Of a stretch of 64,000 nt of DNA, positions 9,542 through 18,489 are shown piece after piece; the first letter of the stretch is position 1; the number at the start of each line of letters is the position of its first letter. Source of the DNA: Alteromonas_E sp965248545 (GTDB lineage: Bacteria > Pseudomonadota > Gammaproteobacteria > Enterobacterales > Alteromonadaceae). The notes under the pieces are model-generated. The model worked only from the letters and a program-made list of their open reading frames with translations, ran no database searches and was not told the DNA's origin. The stretch covers positions 1 through 64,000 of the forward strand of contig OZ252110.1 in NCBI GenBank assembly GCA_965248545.1, given 5' to 3'. The position numbers and the translations under genes are program-made.

Positions 9542-10993
9542 TCACAGTACCAGCTCTCCACATTCTATTCTGCTGTAGTTATAGTCTATGCCAAATGCAG
9601 AAAAACGAACCTGCTCTTGCTCAAACTCGAATGTCAATCCAGGCTGAACACGCATGTAAAACTGGTTAGCTTCACCATTAAACAATCTGAAATCTTGCCA
9701 GCCTTCGCGCCTGCCAAAGAGTTGCTCATTTTCCACGTAAAAATCAAAACGCTTAGTGGGCTCAGATTGATAGCAGCCCTCAAATTTTAGTAATTGTTCA
9801 CGCGAATAAATGGCGGGTTCTTCGATTAGCTTAATTGCTGTTTTATACTTGTGTTGAAGACCGTCTGAGTCGGATTGTTCGTTACTTGCGGCAAGTATTG
9901 CATCTCTGTACACACTAATAGCCATATCAGATTGGTCGTTTAACGCGTACGCATTGGCCAACTCTTCATAGTTGAATAGGTTTTCAGGGTAGTGTTTAAG
10001 ATTCTCCTTCAATACAACTATAGCGCCCGCATAGTCTTTTTTTGCGATTAGATGATTTGCAAGGGCTGCAAAAACTTCACCCGTTTGTTTAGCACTGGAG
10101 CCATAGGTTGATTGCGCCGTTTTTAAAAACTTGAGAAAGGATTCAGGATTAAAATCACCCCATTGTTTTTCTGAATAAATCGCACCTTTAAATATGTGCG
10201 CTAGACCATCGTATACCGACGGCAGCGTCGCTGACATATGCCCTTCATTTGGGAAAGCACGATGTTCTACATTTGAATTACCGCGGCTAATCGCATTGGC
10301 AAAACGAGTTAAGTCCTGCTGCATCCCGCCACCGTCGAGTTGGCCAATCCCAAGAAAAATTGGCGTTTCCGAATTTATAGTAGATTGCCAGTTATCTTCT
10401 ACTTGTTTGACTAGCTCCCAGTCGTTCCACCAGAGTGAAGGTCCAATTGCTATATAAGCATTATAAAAAGCATTGTTTTGCAAAAACTGTGATAGTACAA
10501 ACGCGCCACCCAATGAGTGACCTTCAATAATCCTATATGGATGTGTTCGGTAATTTGCATCTACAAACGACATGATTTCATTTTCAATGAAAGTAGCGAA
10601 ATTAGACGCTCCACCACTTTCACTAGAATAATTGGCGTCTTTAGATGGCGTAAAATCCCTAACTCTATTTGTACTCGGAATAGCGACAACGATGATGCCA
10701 GGAATACCTCGCCACTGCGCTAGCATTCTTGCGCTGGCAACACTGTGTTCAATATTCTGTTTCCCGTCTAATAAAATTAGTACTGGATAAGTGGAATCTG
10801 ATTGGTCGTAGTCAATTGGCGTGGATACGTAAAACGCTCTGTCTTCACTCAGTGTTTCAGAGTAAATTTTATAACCTTTTGCGATGGAATAATTTCCTTC
10901 TTCAGTAATTGTAGGAACGGTTGCTGTGGCTTCTAACGCCAATGCTGCAAGAACTAGAATGAGTGACAATACTCGCACAATGTTTACCTCCAC
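9542..10993 (-). CDS. secreted alpha/beta-hydrolase, esterase-D (PF00756-type), with TPR-like C-terminal part
   Basis: A 483-residue protein: signal peptide (about residues 1-25), then a putative esterase fold with the nucleophile elbow GHSLGG (Ser160), an acidic residue in GIGQLDGG and a catalytic His in NEGHMS (His252). Residues of about 310-390 form helical repeats of TPR type (YAGAIVVLKENLKHYPENLF). A final beta-rich segment of about 70 residues follows. The enzyme class includes siderophore esterases such as IroE/BesA and feruloyl esterases; the substrate here cannot be inferred. The adjacent paralogue at 11189-12457 has the same architecture. Confidence 0.85.
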   Translation of the reverse strand: MEVNIVRVLSLILVLAALALEATATVPTITEEGNYSIAKGYKIYSETLSEDRAFYVSTPIDYDQSDSTYPVLILLDGKQNIEHSVASARMLAQWRGIPGIIVVAIPSTNRVRDFTPSKDANYSSESGGASNFATFIENEIMSFVDANYRTHPYRIIEGHSLGGAFVLSQFLQNNAFYNAYIAIGPSLWWNDWELVKQVEDNWQSTINSETPIFLGIGQLDGGGMQQDLTRFANAISRGNSNVEHRAFPNEGHMSATLPSVYDGLAHIFKGAIYSEKQWGDFNPESFLKFLKTAQSTYGSSAKQTGEVFAALANHLIAKKDYAGAIVVLKENLKHYPENLFNYEELANAYALNDQSDMAISVYRDAILAASNEQSDSDGLQHKYKTAIKLIEEPAIYSREQLLKFEGCYQSEPTKRFDFYVENEQLFGRREGWQDFRLFNGEANQFYMRVQPGLTFEFEQEQVRFSAFGIDYNYSRIECGELVL

Positions 10994-11188
10994 CTAAAAG
11001 AATTAGCCGTACTCAAGACTAGAACGGCTCATTGTAACTTAGGAAAAATTGTAGTCTTTTCGGCGTAAAAATTTATTGCAACTGGGTCAATAATGTTTGC
11101 ACTTAGTACAAAAACCATACGCAGTCTGTGAACTAGAACATCAATATCCTAAAATCCTTGTTGTTAACTGCTACTTACAAGTTTATTC

Positions 11189-12457
11189 CTACTGCCCCTT
11201 AAGTCTCTCCAGTGCATTTTTATAAGCGCTAACCGAATCCGGCGTGTATTGTTTCGCCAACGCCAATGCCTTATTCATACTTTCGATGGCCTGTTTTTTG
11301 TTTTCCAACTGGCTTTCAACTCTCGCTAGCCAGAAGTGTGCAGATGGGTCTTTTACTGACAATGTCACCCACTTCTCAAAAGCCAGTTTTGCTTGTTTTA
11401 ATTCACCTATCCTCATCAGCCTATAACCAATCGCTCTTAAGGAATTTGGGTTTCTTTGTATCGCGGTTTGCGGGTGTAAGGTAAAGCCATATTGTTCGCT
11501 TAAGTCATTGTAATGCTGACTTAAGTTTTCAATTACATTACCACCTTGATTTAAGTACTCAACATACTTTTGAAACTGAGCTCTGGGAAAAATCAAATCA
11601 AAAGCATTCAACAACGCCGGGATAGCAACAGGATAATGCCCATACCCATCAATATGCTCTGCCTGAAGAGTAAAGTTTTGGGCGTATTCCTTTAAATTTT
11701 GATTGAGCTTTTCGACATTTTTGTAATGTGCATTTTCCCGTCTTGCCTCAAACTCGGCCGAGGCTACATAAAGATACTTGCCATCTAATTGCCCGCGTTT
11801 AACCTTATGGGTAATTTCATCAACGAAATCCCTTTGTGGATTGTATCCAAGACCAAGGACGTCAGTGCTTGCCAATAGCACGTAAGCATCAAACATATCG
11901 GCTTTTTGCAACATGGTATGCAGCGCCATGATGGCAGTTGGAGACATTCCGATTAGAGTCCGGAAGTCGTTAATCCTGTAGGTTGACTCAAGGTGAGGCA
12001 GGAGTTCTTCCTGTAAAAAACGCCAAAATTTCTCACTGGCATTCTCGCCGTTTCGTTTAAAGGCTCTTGCAAATCCATCTTTCTCGTCGGCAGGCCAATT
12101 GTCTGTGGAGTGAACATATGCGTTGGGTAAATAAGGCCATATGTCGGTATGCAAAGAGACAACGACCGATTTTGGAAAGGCTGCGGTATTGGTCAAATGC
12201 CCTACTACCCCCGACACTGACTGTGACAGTGTCCAACCATCAAGTGTAAGAACTAAGGGGTATGTCACATTGGTTGAGTCTAAGTGGTAGTTCGGTGGCA
12301 AGTACACATCAAACTTTTCACTTGTCCCAAGTTGAGAGGATACTAACTCAAACCGTTTCCCATAGGGAAAATCTCTCTCTTTAACTGTCGATTCTGCAGA
12401 TGCGCTTTCGGTAAAAAATAACGCTGCACATAAAGCAATGCTTATTATAAATTTCAT
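11189..12457 (-). CDS. secreted alpha/beta-hydrolase, esterase-D-like, paralogue of the next gene
   Basis: A 422-residue protein starting at the ATG at 12455-12457, chosen because it gives a signal peptide (MKFIISIALCAALFFTESAS) behind an AAGGCGAG ribosome site; a longer reading frame upstream lacks these. The esterase domain has a modified elbow GMSPTA with Ser172, in place of the usual GHSxGG, so the catalytic geometry may differ. TPR-like helices occupy the last 80 residues. It precedes the similar gene 9542-10993 by about 195 bp in the same direction, consistent with old tandem duplication. Confidence 0.8.
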   Translation of the reverse strand: MKFIISIALCAALFFTESASAESTVKERDFPYGKRFELVSSQLGTSEKFDVYLPPNYHLDSTNVTYPLVLTLDGWTLSQSVSGVVGHLTNTAAFPKSVVVSLHTDIWPYLPNAYVHSTDNWPADEKDGFARAFKRNGENASEKFWRFLQEELLPHLESTYRINDFRTLIGMSPTAIMALHTMLQKADMFDAYVLLASTDVLGLGYNPQRDFVDEITHKVKRGQLDGKYLYVASAEFEARRENAHYKNVEKLNQNLKEYAQNFTLQAEHIDGYGHYPVAIPALLNAFDLIFPRAQFQKYVEYLNQGGNVIENLSQHYNDLSEQYGFTLHPQTAIQRNPNSLRAIGYRLMRIGELKQAKLAFEKWVTLSVKDPSAHFWLARVESQLENKKQAIESMNKALALAKQYTPDSVSAYKNALERLKGQ

Positions 12458-12579
12458 ATGGGCTCGCCTTGAAAAAGATAAAACGAAAATATATCGAACA
12501 TCTAAGTAGAGCTTTTTGCATGAAGTACAAAAAAACATACACAAAGAGCAAAAATACACGTTGACTTGAAAGTTGAGCT

Positions 12580-13434
12580 CTAATGTTTGTGTTTAGAAAA
12601 CTTTAAGTGATAGTTACTATTTTTGTGTGAAAGAAAGGGCTGTTTCTTAATGGGCAGTATTTTTTCGTATTCATTGTAAATCTGGCGGAACGTATCTAAT
12701 CCGCCTGCTTGTTCAAACGCCTTATCATATCGCACCAAAAGTTTTTTTCTTCTAACCTCAGGATGTGCAGAAAACATAGTAAATAAATGAAATGCATCTC
12801 GCTCAATAATCATTACATTTACGCTTTCCTCCACATCTAGCTGATTGAGCATAGCATTTAACGGGATTTCAAAGGGCGCATACAGCGCGTCAATGCGCCC
12901 CAAGAGTAATTTTTCAATGCTTCGTTTCCAGACATTGTGACCATACATTACATCAAAGTTTCGGGTAATTGATTTAACTGACGGAGTAATAATTGAATCT
13001 TTTACATGCCCTATTCTGAGAGAATTATTATCCTTGAATAAGTCCTCAACATTTAGGGAGCGACTATTCAAAAAGGCAAATACAGGTGCAACCTTTTGCA
13101 TATGGTTAGCAGGATAATCAAAAATCTCAGCTCTCTTGGGATCGTAACCAATAATGGCTATGCCATCGATATTCCCATTTTCCATTTCTACCAATATTCT
13201 TGCTAATGGCATCTGATAAAATCGAAACTTAACATTCATTTTCGGCGCAATGTGTTTGTTTAGGAATTGTGGAACAATGCCCACAGGCGGCCTAACATTT
13301 TCATCTGCGTACATATATGGTTTCATGATGAAGTAGCCTATTTTCACTACCTGTGTTGACGAATTTTCCGCAAAACAAAAACTAGTGGCCAGGCCCAAAG
13401 TCATAATAAATGCGATTTTCATTAATGCGCCCAT
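12580..13434 (-). CDS. periplasmic solute-binding protein, family 3-like
   Basis: A 284-residue protein with signal peptide (MGALMKIAFIMTLGLATSFC, ending FAEN). The ATG at 13432-13434 has AAAGGG seven bases upstream, which favours it over the internal ATG four codons later. The body resembles extracellular solute-binding proteins of the amino-acid ABC type (VKIGYFIMKPYMY; MPLARILVEMENGNIDGIAI; later IGHVKDSI and LLLGRIDALYAPFE). No permease or ATPase gene is adjacent, so it may be an orphan sensor-like binding protein. A similar orphan is at 62159-62971. Confidence 0.75.
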   Translation of the reverse strand: MGALMKIAFIMTLGLATSFCFAENSSTQVVKIGYFIMKPYMYADENVRPPVGIVPQFLNKHIAPKMNVKFRFYQMPLARILVEMENGNIDGIAIIGYDPKRAEIFDYPANHMQKVAPVFAFLNSRSLNVEDLFKDNNSLRIGHVKDSIITPSVKSITRNFDVMYGHNVWKRSIEKLLLGRIDALYAPFEIPLNAMLNQLDVEESVNVMIIERDAFHLFTMFSAHPEVRRKKLLVRYDKAFEQAGGLDTFRQIYNEYEKILPIKKQPFLSHKNSNYHLKFSKHKH

Positions 13435-13751
13435 TTCATTGCCCTTTCATCTGTATTAGATAAGCATTGCTTACCCTTACACCACCACTTAACGAAATAT
13501 TTAAAATATTGAACACTTTGATTGCGTGCTCTTAGTTTGCTCAATTAGTCTAGCTAAGCTCTCTGTTTGTCACCTCGCAGAAAGTTCAAGCTTAATGACT
13601 TAACGGGTATGTCAACCAATAGTTAGCCGTTGCTAGTAACGTTAAACTTCTGTTTCAAGAAACATTACTAATCCCTTCATTGATGCAGTTGATATTCACT
13701 CTGCTAATGAAGAAGGAAAAAAGGTTAAAGATCCCATAGTCGTAAAGGCTA
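13435..13751. other. non-coding stretch
   Basis: About 317 bp between two minus-strand genes. I see no gene-like reading frame, no RNA gene and no strong terminator hairpin. It probably contains the promoter of the solute-binding-protein gene. Confidence 0.5.
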
Positions 13752-14723
13752 TCAATTGTTAGCTTGGTAAGCTTTTCTAACCTCTCCCGGGCTTTTTCCA
13801 ATTACCTTTTTGAATGCCCTTGAGAAAGCGGCTTCTGATTGATATCCAACATCCAGCGAAATTGTCAGTATGGATTCCTTCGATAACTGTAACTTTGAAT
13901 AAGCTAATGACATTCGCCATTCGGTCAAATAGTCGATAGGTGTGTTCCCCACTAGTCGCTTAAATAGCTGTATAAAACTTGTTCTGGACATTCCAACCTC
14001 ACTGGCAAGGTCGTCCAATGACCAATGCTTATCAGGGGCGCCGTGGATCAGATCAAGGGATTTAGCTATTCGGTCATCATTTAAAGCGCCTAGCCAGCTC
14101 AAATGCTCGGGAGCAACACTGTTAAGGTGCTGGCGCATTGCTGCAATAACCAAAATATCAGCAAGTCTGGATATGATAGCTTCAGCACCAACACCAATTT
14201 CCAGAGCTTCTCGACCAAGAAGCTCGCCAACACTTTTGACCATCGTGAATTCGGCCGAAGGTGCCTGACGGATACAAATACACTGTGGCAACACACCCAA
14301 CAATTTTAATACTAGAGGGTGTTGAAACAAGATAGCACCGCAAATGAGTTGTGATGTTTCACCGTCTCCTCCATAGGTAAGCGTCTCAAACCGTTCGGTT
14401 ACTGCTTTTATGGGTAGATCGGCCAAAGCGGTAAAACGAACACAAGAGCCATCACTGAGCTTATGGCCTTCCCCGCTGGGAAACATTACGAAATCTCCAG
14501 CACACAACGTTAGTTTGATACCTTCCACCTCAAAATCTGCGCTACCACTGACCACCAAATGGAACATCATACAGTTTGAAATAGGCGGTATCTCCATAGC
14601 CCAAGGGGTTGAAAGACTGGATTGAGTAAAAAAAGCGCTTTCCATACGCAAACTATCCAAAAGCCTCCCGATTGGAACATCTTCAATCGGCGTATTCATT
14701 CGCTCTTGATAATCAAATCTCAT
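13752..14723 (-). CDS. AraC-family regulator with cupin_6 sensor domain
   Basis: A 323-residue protein. The ATG at 14721-14723 is chosen because a GAGG ribosome site lies 5 bases upstream; a GTG 15 codons earlier has none. The N-terminal half is a cupin-like ligand-binding domain of the AraC_cupin_6 type (LCAGDFVMFPSGEGHKLSDG). The C-terminal 100 residues hold two helix-turn-helix motifs (SLDDLASEVGMSRTSFIQLF and ISLDVGYQSEAAFSRAFKKV). This regulator class commonly sits beside SDR or quinone-modifying enzyme genes. It is last in a same-strand set with DUF1772, the glutathione transferase and the NmrA-like gene. Confidence 0.9.
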   Translation of the reverse strand: MRFDYQERMNTPIEDVPIGRLLDSLRMESAFFTQSSLSTPWAMEIPPISNCMMFHLVVSGSADFEVEGIKLTLCAGDFVMFPSGEGHKLSDGSCVRFTALADLPIKAVTERFETLTYGGDGETSQLICGAILFQHPLVLKLLGVLPQCICIRQAPSAEFTMVKSVGELLGREALEIGVGAEAIISRLADILVIAAMRQHLNSVAPEHLSWLGALNDDRIAKSLDLIHGAPDKHWSLDDLASEVGMSRTSFIQLFKRLVGNTPIDYLTEWRMSLAYSKLQLSKESILTISLDVGYQSEAAFSRAFKKVIGKSPGEVRKAYQANN

Positions 14724-14774
14724 AAGAACCTCGTTTGACACGAACCTAATTTCAGCCTGATTTAACACCAGCGA

Positions 14775-15269
14775 TTAAATTTGAATCGCCTTATAGATTA
14801 ATAGTGTGGTGACCACAGCACACACAAGGGTTCTTCGCATATTCCATTTAACCCACGTTGTTTCAAACCTTTCTCTTAGTTTTGCTTTCTCAGTGGTGTC
14901 CATCTCATTGACATTCAGTGACTGCAAGGCATTGTTTATTGGTATATTTATCCGAACTGTAGGCGCTTGAACACCGACTATGTATAGAGCTGTTGCTGTG
15001 ATGATTGGCCACACCTCAGCTAAATCAAATTTGAATACAGAGGAAACACAGAGTGTGATAATTGATACTACAGAACCAGCCCACACTAGAATGAACATTG
15101 GATGATTGTTCTGGATTACGCCGTCCATGACTTTGAATGCATTGAGATAGTCATGGTTATTTAGATTCTTGATACCAGGCATTACAATGACAGCGAATGT
15201 ATAAACCAGCCCTGTTACCAATGCACAAAATAGCGTTGTAACAATCAATAAAACGTTAAACAAATCCAT
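14775..15269 (-). CDS. DUF1772 (anthrone oxygenase-like) membrane protein
   Basis: A 164-residue integral membrane protein with about four hydrophobic helices (first at residues 4-30; the family's internal MPGIKNL motif follows at about 30-36). DUF1772 members resemble fungal anthrone oxygenases and in bacteria are often found with SDR and glutathione-dependent enzymes. The gene lies 43 bp after the glutathione transferase and just upstream of the AraC regulator, so an operon is likely. Function in bacteria is unproven. Confidence 0.75.
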   Translation of the reverse strand: MDLFNVLLIVTTLFCALVTGLVYTFAVIVMPGIKNLNNHDYLNAFKVMDGVIQNNHPMFILVWAGSVVSIITLCVSSVFKFDLAEVWPIITATALYIVGVQAPTVRINIPINNALQSLNVNEMDTTEKAKLRERFETTWVKWNMRRTLVCAVVTTLLIYKAIQI

Positions 15270-15312
15270 AGTAATTTCCTCTATTTGCGAAACTTAACCG
15301 AGTAAATATTCG

Positions 15313-16254
15313 TTAAACGCCATCAGTTAAATGCCTGAACCATGGTAAAAATGGGCCCTTTGGAACAATAGATGATGGATTGAGTGCCTTTATTGAGTAG
15401 TACCCTGCTTTGATATGATCAATCCGTGTATTCTTCGCAAAGGCATCGATCTCAAGCAACCTTTCTAGATAACCGGAAAGCCAGGGATAATCTGAAATTG
15501 CCTTAATGTTGGTTTTAAACAGGCCATGATAAGCGACATCAAAACGACTGAGAGTTACAAACAACCTGATATCGCTCTCCGTTATTTGGTTACCTACAGC
15601 GAAATCGTTGTCTCGGAAATGCAGTTCCAGTTGCTCTAGTTTTCTAAACAAAATATCAACAGCTTCATCGTAAGCCTGTTGACTGGACGCGAATCCAGCC
15701 TGATAGACGCCGTTATTTACGCTGCCATAAATGTCCTCATTAAAGGCATCTATTTGTCTCTTGAGTCTTTCGGGATACAGGTTAATAGGTGATTCGTGAA
15801 CTTGACGTAAATCATCGTTGAAGATCCGCAATATTTGCGACGATTCATTGTTTATAATCTTCTTCTCTTCGATATCCCATAATACCGGGACCGTCGCTCT
15901 GCCTGTATATTGGTAGTCTGTCATCGTATAGAGTTGATGAACAAAATTGACCCCGTCGACATTACTAGGCGTTGCTCCTGGGTAGGTCCCGAATTTCCAA
16001 CCAAAATCACCAAGAAAAGGTTCTACTACTTTAACGTCAATCACATCTTCTAATCCCAGCAAAGAGCGCGCAATTAAAGTACGAGTCGCCCAAGGACATA
16101 TATATGCAACATACAGTCGAATACCTTTACCAAGTGCTGCTTGGTTATCATTTATTCGGTCGGTAAATGCGCTGCTCTGACGAATAAAGCGACCCTCACT
16201 GTCTTTTTGTTGAACAGGATCCCACTCTTTTTCCCACGATCCATTGACTAACAT
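15313..16254 (-). CDS. glutathionyl-hydroquinone reductase (Xi-class glutathione S-transferase)
   Basis: A 313-residue protein with the diagnostic CPWA active site (YICPWATRTL, Cys53) near the start of a thioredoxin-fold domain and an all-alpha C-terminal domain (ESDIRLFVTLSRFDVAYHGL). The family (E. coli YqjG, Sphingobium PcpF) reduces glutathionyl-hydroquinones back to hydroquinones with glutathione. Length and motif order match the family. It sits in a same-strand cluster with an NmrA-like reductase and DUF1772, consistent with defence against, or metabolism of, quinones and aromatics. Confidence 0.9.
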   Translation of the reverse strand: MLVNGSWEKEWDPVQQKDSEGRFIRQSSAFTDRINDNQAALGKGIRLYVAYICPWATRTLIARSLLGLEDVIDVKVVEPFLGDFGWKFGTYPGATPSNVDGVNFVHQLYTMTDYQYTGRATVPVLWDIEEKKIINNESSQILRIFNDDLRQVHESPINLYPERLKRQIDAFNEDIYGSVNNGVYQAGFASSQQAYDEAVDILFRKLEQLELHFRDNDFAVGNQITESDIRLFVTLSRFDVAYHGLFKTNIKAISDYPWLSGYLERLLEIDAFAKNTRIDHIKAGYYSIKALNPSSIVPKGPFLPWFRHLTDGV

Positions 16255-16328
16255 AATTTCACCTTCACTGATTAAGCCCTCGACTCATATGTCAGGAGAC
16301 ATTGTTGGATTGATCGCGCTGCCAATTC

Positions 16329-17177
16329 CTATTGCCAAACACCCTTGGCAGCCACGTCTCGTGCATACTCTGAAAAATCTTTTGGTTTTCTGCCAAGTGC
16401 CCTCTCAACGCCATCGGTGAGGTACGCATTTCGGCCATCTAGGACAGTTGAGAAAAGATAATCCAGCATCCACACAACATCTTTTGGTGCACCTGAGTTT
16501 GTAACACTTTCAACGAAACCTTCATGGGGAACGGAAACGTATTCGATTGTTCGGCCTGTGGCGTTCGATAGCTCTTGTGCAATTTGCGCCAGCGTTAACA
16601 TACGAGGGCCCGTCACTTCATATATTTCACCTTCGTGCCTATCTTCCAAAAGCGAAACTACAGCAACTTCGACAATGTCATCGACATCCACATAAGGTTC
16701 AGGTGTATCAACGTCTGGCAATGTAATTTTTCCAGCTAAGACCATTTCAACGAACGCACCTTCAGAGAAATTCTGATTAAACCAACTTGCACGCACGATT
16801 GTTGATGGAATACCGCTATTCTGAACAATCTTTTCGCAGGCTTGAGCCTCTTCTTCGCCGCGCCCTGAGAGTAAAACGAGCTTTTGCACCCCATGCTGTT
16901 TTGCTTTGCCAACAAACGCTTCGATGGCATCTGTTGCGCCGGGCATGGCAAGGTCGGGGGCGTAATTTATATACACTGCCTTAACACCGGTGAGGCATAC
17001 GTCCCACCCAGCCTCATTGTGCCAGTTGAAAGGCGGTACAGCGGAGCGAGAGCCTAAACGAACGTCAATACCTTTCGCCTTTAATATGTCTACAATGCGT
17101 CTTCCCGTTTTGCCCGTAGCACCTAAAACAAGAATCGGTCCGCTTTCATTTTGATTGCTGTTTGAATTGTCTGTCAT
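16329..17177 (-). CDS. NmrA-like NAD(P)-binding reductase
   Basis: A 282-residue atypical short-chain dehydrogenase with N-terminal Rossmann motif GATGKTGRR (about residues 18-26) and the family's later PYVDVDDIVEVAVVSLLED block. The ATG at 17175-17177 has GGAG six bases upstream and is preferred over an ATG four codons earlier without a ribosome site. Relatives include QOR2-type NADPH:quinone reductases and NmrA redox sensors. First gene of the redox cluster, divergent from an AraC regulator at 17416. Confidence 0.85.
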   Translation of the reverse strand: MTDNSNSNQNESGPILVLGATGKTGRRIVDILKAKGIDVRLGSRSAVPPFNWHNEAGWDVCLTGVKAVYINYAPDLAMPGATDAIEAFVGKAKQHGVQKLVLLSGRGEEEAQACEKIVQNSGIPSTIVRASWFNQNFSEGAFVEMVLAGKITLPDVDTPEPYVDVDDIVEVAVVSLLEDRHEGEIYEVTGPRMLTLAQIAQELSNATGRTIEYVSVPHEGFVESVTNSGAPKDVVWMLDYLFSTVLDGRNAYLTDGVERALGRKPKDFSEYARDVAAKGVWQ

Positions 17178-17415
17178 GAGTTGCTCCATAACGTATTAGC
17201 CGAATTTACACGTTTAGTTTGGTAGCAAATCCGGAATATTTATTGACACAGCACGACGATTTATTGACTCATTACGCCAACCTTATCTCATCAAAGCTAA
17301 AAAAAGACGAGAAGTGTGATGACTTGTAATCAAGGATTAAACGGCTTTAAAAAGAATTCCTTTCTCGTTATATTCAGCCAAGTGTTTTCTCATAGCATCT
17401 AATCGGTTTCTTCTA

Positions 17416-18420
17416 GTGGGTGAAATCTCGTCATTGTTTGTTCACAAGATCATTGCTCATTTAGATGAGAAACATGACAGAGAACCTCTGTTCGCAGCCG
17501 CCGGTCTTGATCCGGCAATTCCGTTAAATCCTTCATTAATGATATCTGATCATGACTACTATACGTTTTTTGAAGCTGCTGCTAGGTTGGATAACAGCAA
17601 AGGGGACTTACCGTTGCGAGTTGGCGGCGCGATGGGTGCTGAAGACTTCGGTGCAATCGGACTCGCGTTTAAATCCGCGCCTAATCTTGGCGCTTCGTTT
17701 AGGCGTGTCGAGAGATACGCCAGAATGCTAACAAGCGTTATCTCCTATACCATTGAGGAAACGCGAGATGGTATGCTTTTCAAACTGTTTCGTGAGGGTC
17801 AAGAACGGTTAGGCACAAGACTATCCAACGAAGGTGCGTTTGCCTCATATACATCGTTGGCGAATGAAGTCTCCACGGCATCGTTTAAGCCGAAAGCCGT
17901 ATTCTTTAGACACGGTAACCCTTCCCATTCAGATGCACATGAACAACATTTTGGTTGTCCAGTACATTTTGATAGTGACAAAGACGCGATGCTATTGTCA
18001 TCGACTGATCTCCTCACGCCTAATCGTTTGGGTGATCAAAGTCTGATCAAGTTTTTCGATCAGCACCTCGAACAGGAACTGGCCAAATTTGATGATGATG
18101 TTTCATTGGAAAAGCGTCTAAAGATAAAAATCTCTAAAGCGTTAAGCGGCGGTATTCCAAGCATCTCTGACATTTCAAGCACCATGGGAATGAGCGGGCG
18201 GACGCTGCAACGTCGCTTATCTGAACAAGGCATTTCTTTCCAATCTGTGGTCGATGATGCTAGACGTGATCTGGCGGAAAAGTTACTCCGCGAAACGAAT
18301 TTCCCGCTAACAGAGATTGCATTCCTTGTTGGCTTTTCTGAACAGAGTGCATTTAATCGTGCGTTTAAACGCTGGGGCGGTCAAACACCGCGATCTTTCC
18401 GTTTAAAAGTGCAATCGTGA
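17416..18420 (+). CDS. AraC-family regulator (OruR/arabinose-binding-domain type)
   Basis: A 334-residue protein beginning at a GTG. The N-terminal 200 residues match the arabinose-binding domain of the AraC/OruR type (GAMGAEDFGAIGLAFKSAPN). The C-terminal helix-turn-helix pair is at about 235-330 (DISSTMGMSGRTLQRRLSEQ and FPLTEIAFLVGFSEQSAFNR). It is divergent from the NmrA-like gene across 238 bp and so is a likely activator of the quinone cluster. It is convergent with the MFS gene. Confidence 0.9.
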   Translation: MGEISSLFVHKIIAHLDEKHDREPLFAAAGLDPAIPLNPSLMISDHDYYTFFEAAARLDNSKGDLPLRVGGAMGAEDFGAIGLAFKSAPNLGASFRRVERYARMLTSVISYTIEETRDGMLFKLFREGQERLGTRLSNEGAFASYTSLANEVSTASFKPKAVFFRHGNPSHSDAHEQHFGCPVHFDSDKDAMLLSSTDLLTPNRLGDQSLIKFFDQHLEQELAKFDDDVSLEKRLKIKISKALSGGIPSISDISSTMGMSGRTLQRRLSEQGISFQSVVDDARRDLAEKLLRETNFPLTEIAFLVGFSEQSAFNRAFKRWGGQTPRSFRLKVQS

Positions 18421-18489
18421 GTATGGAAATGCACAATCCCCAAATACTGGTGTATTTAGAGCGTATTTCTAAATAAATCAAATGGAAAC

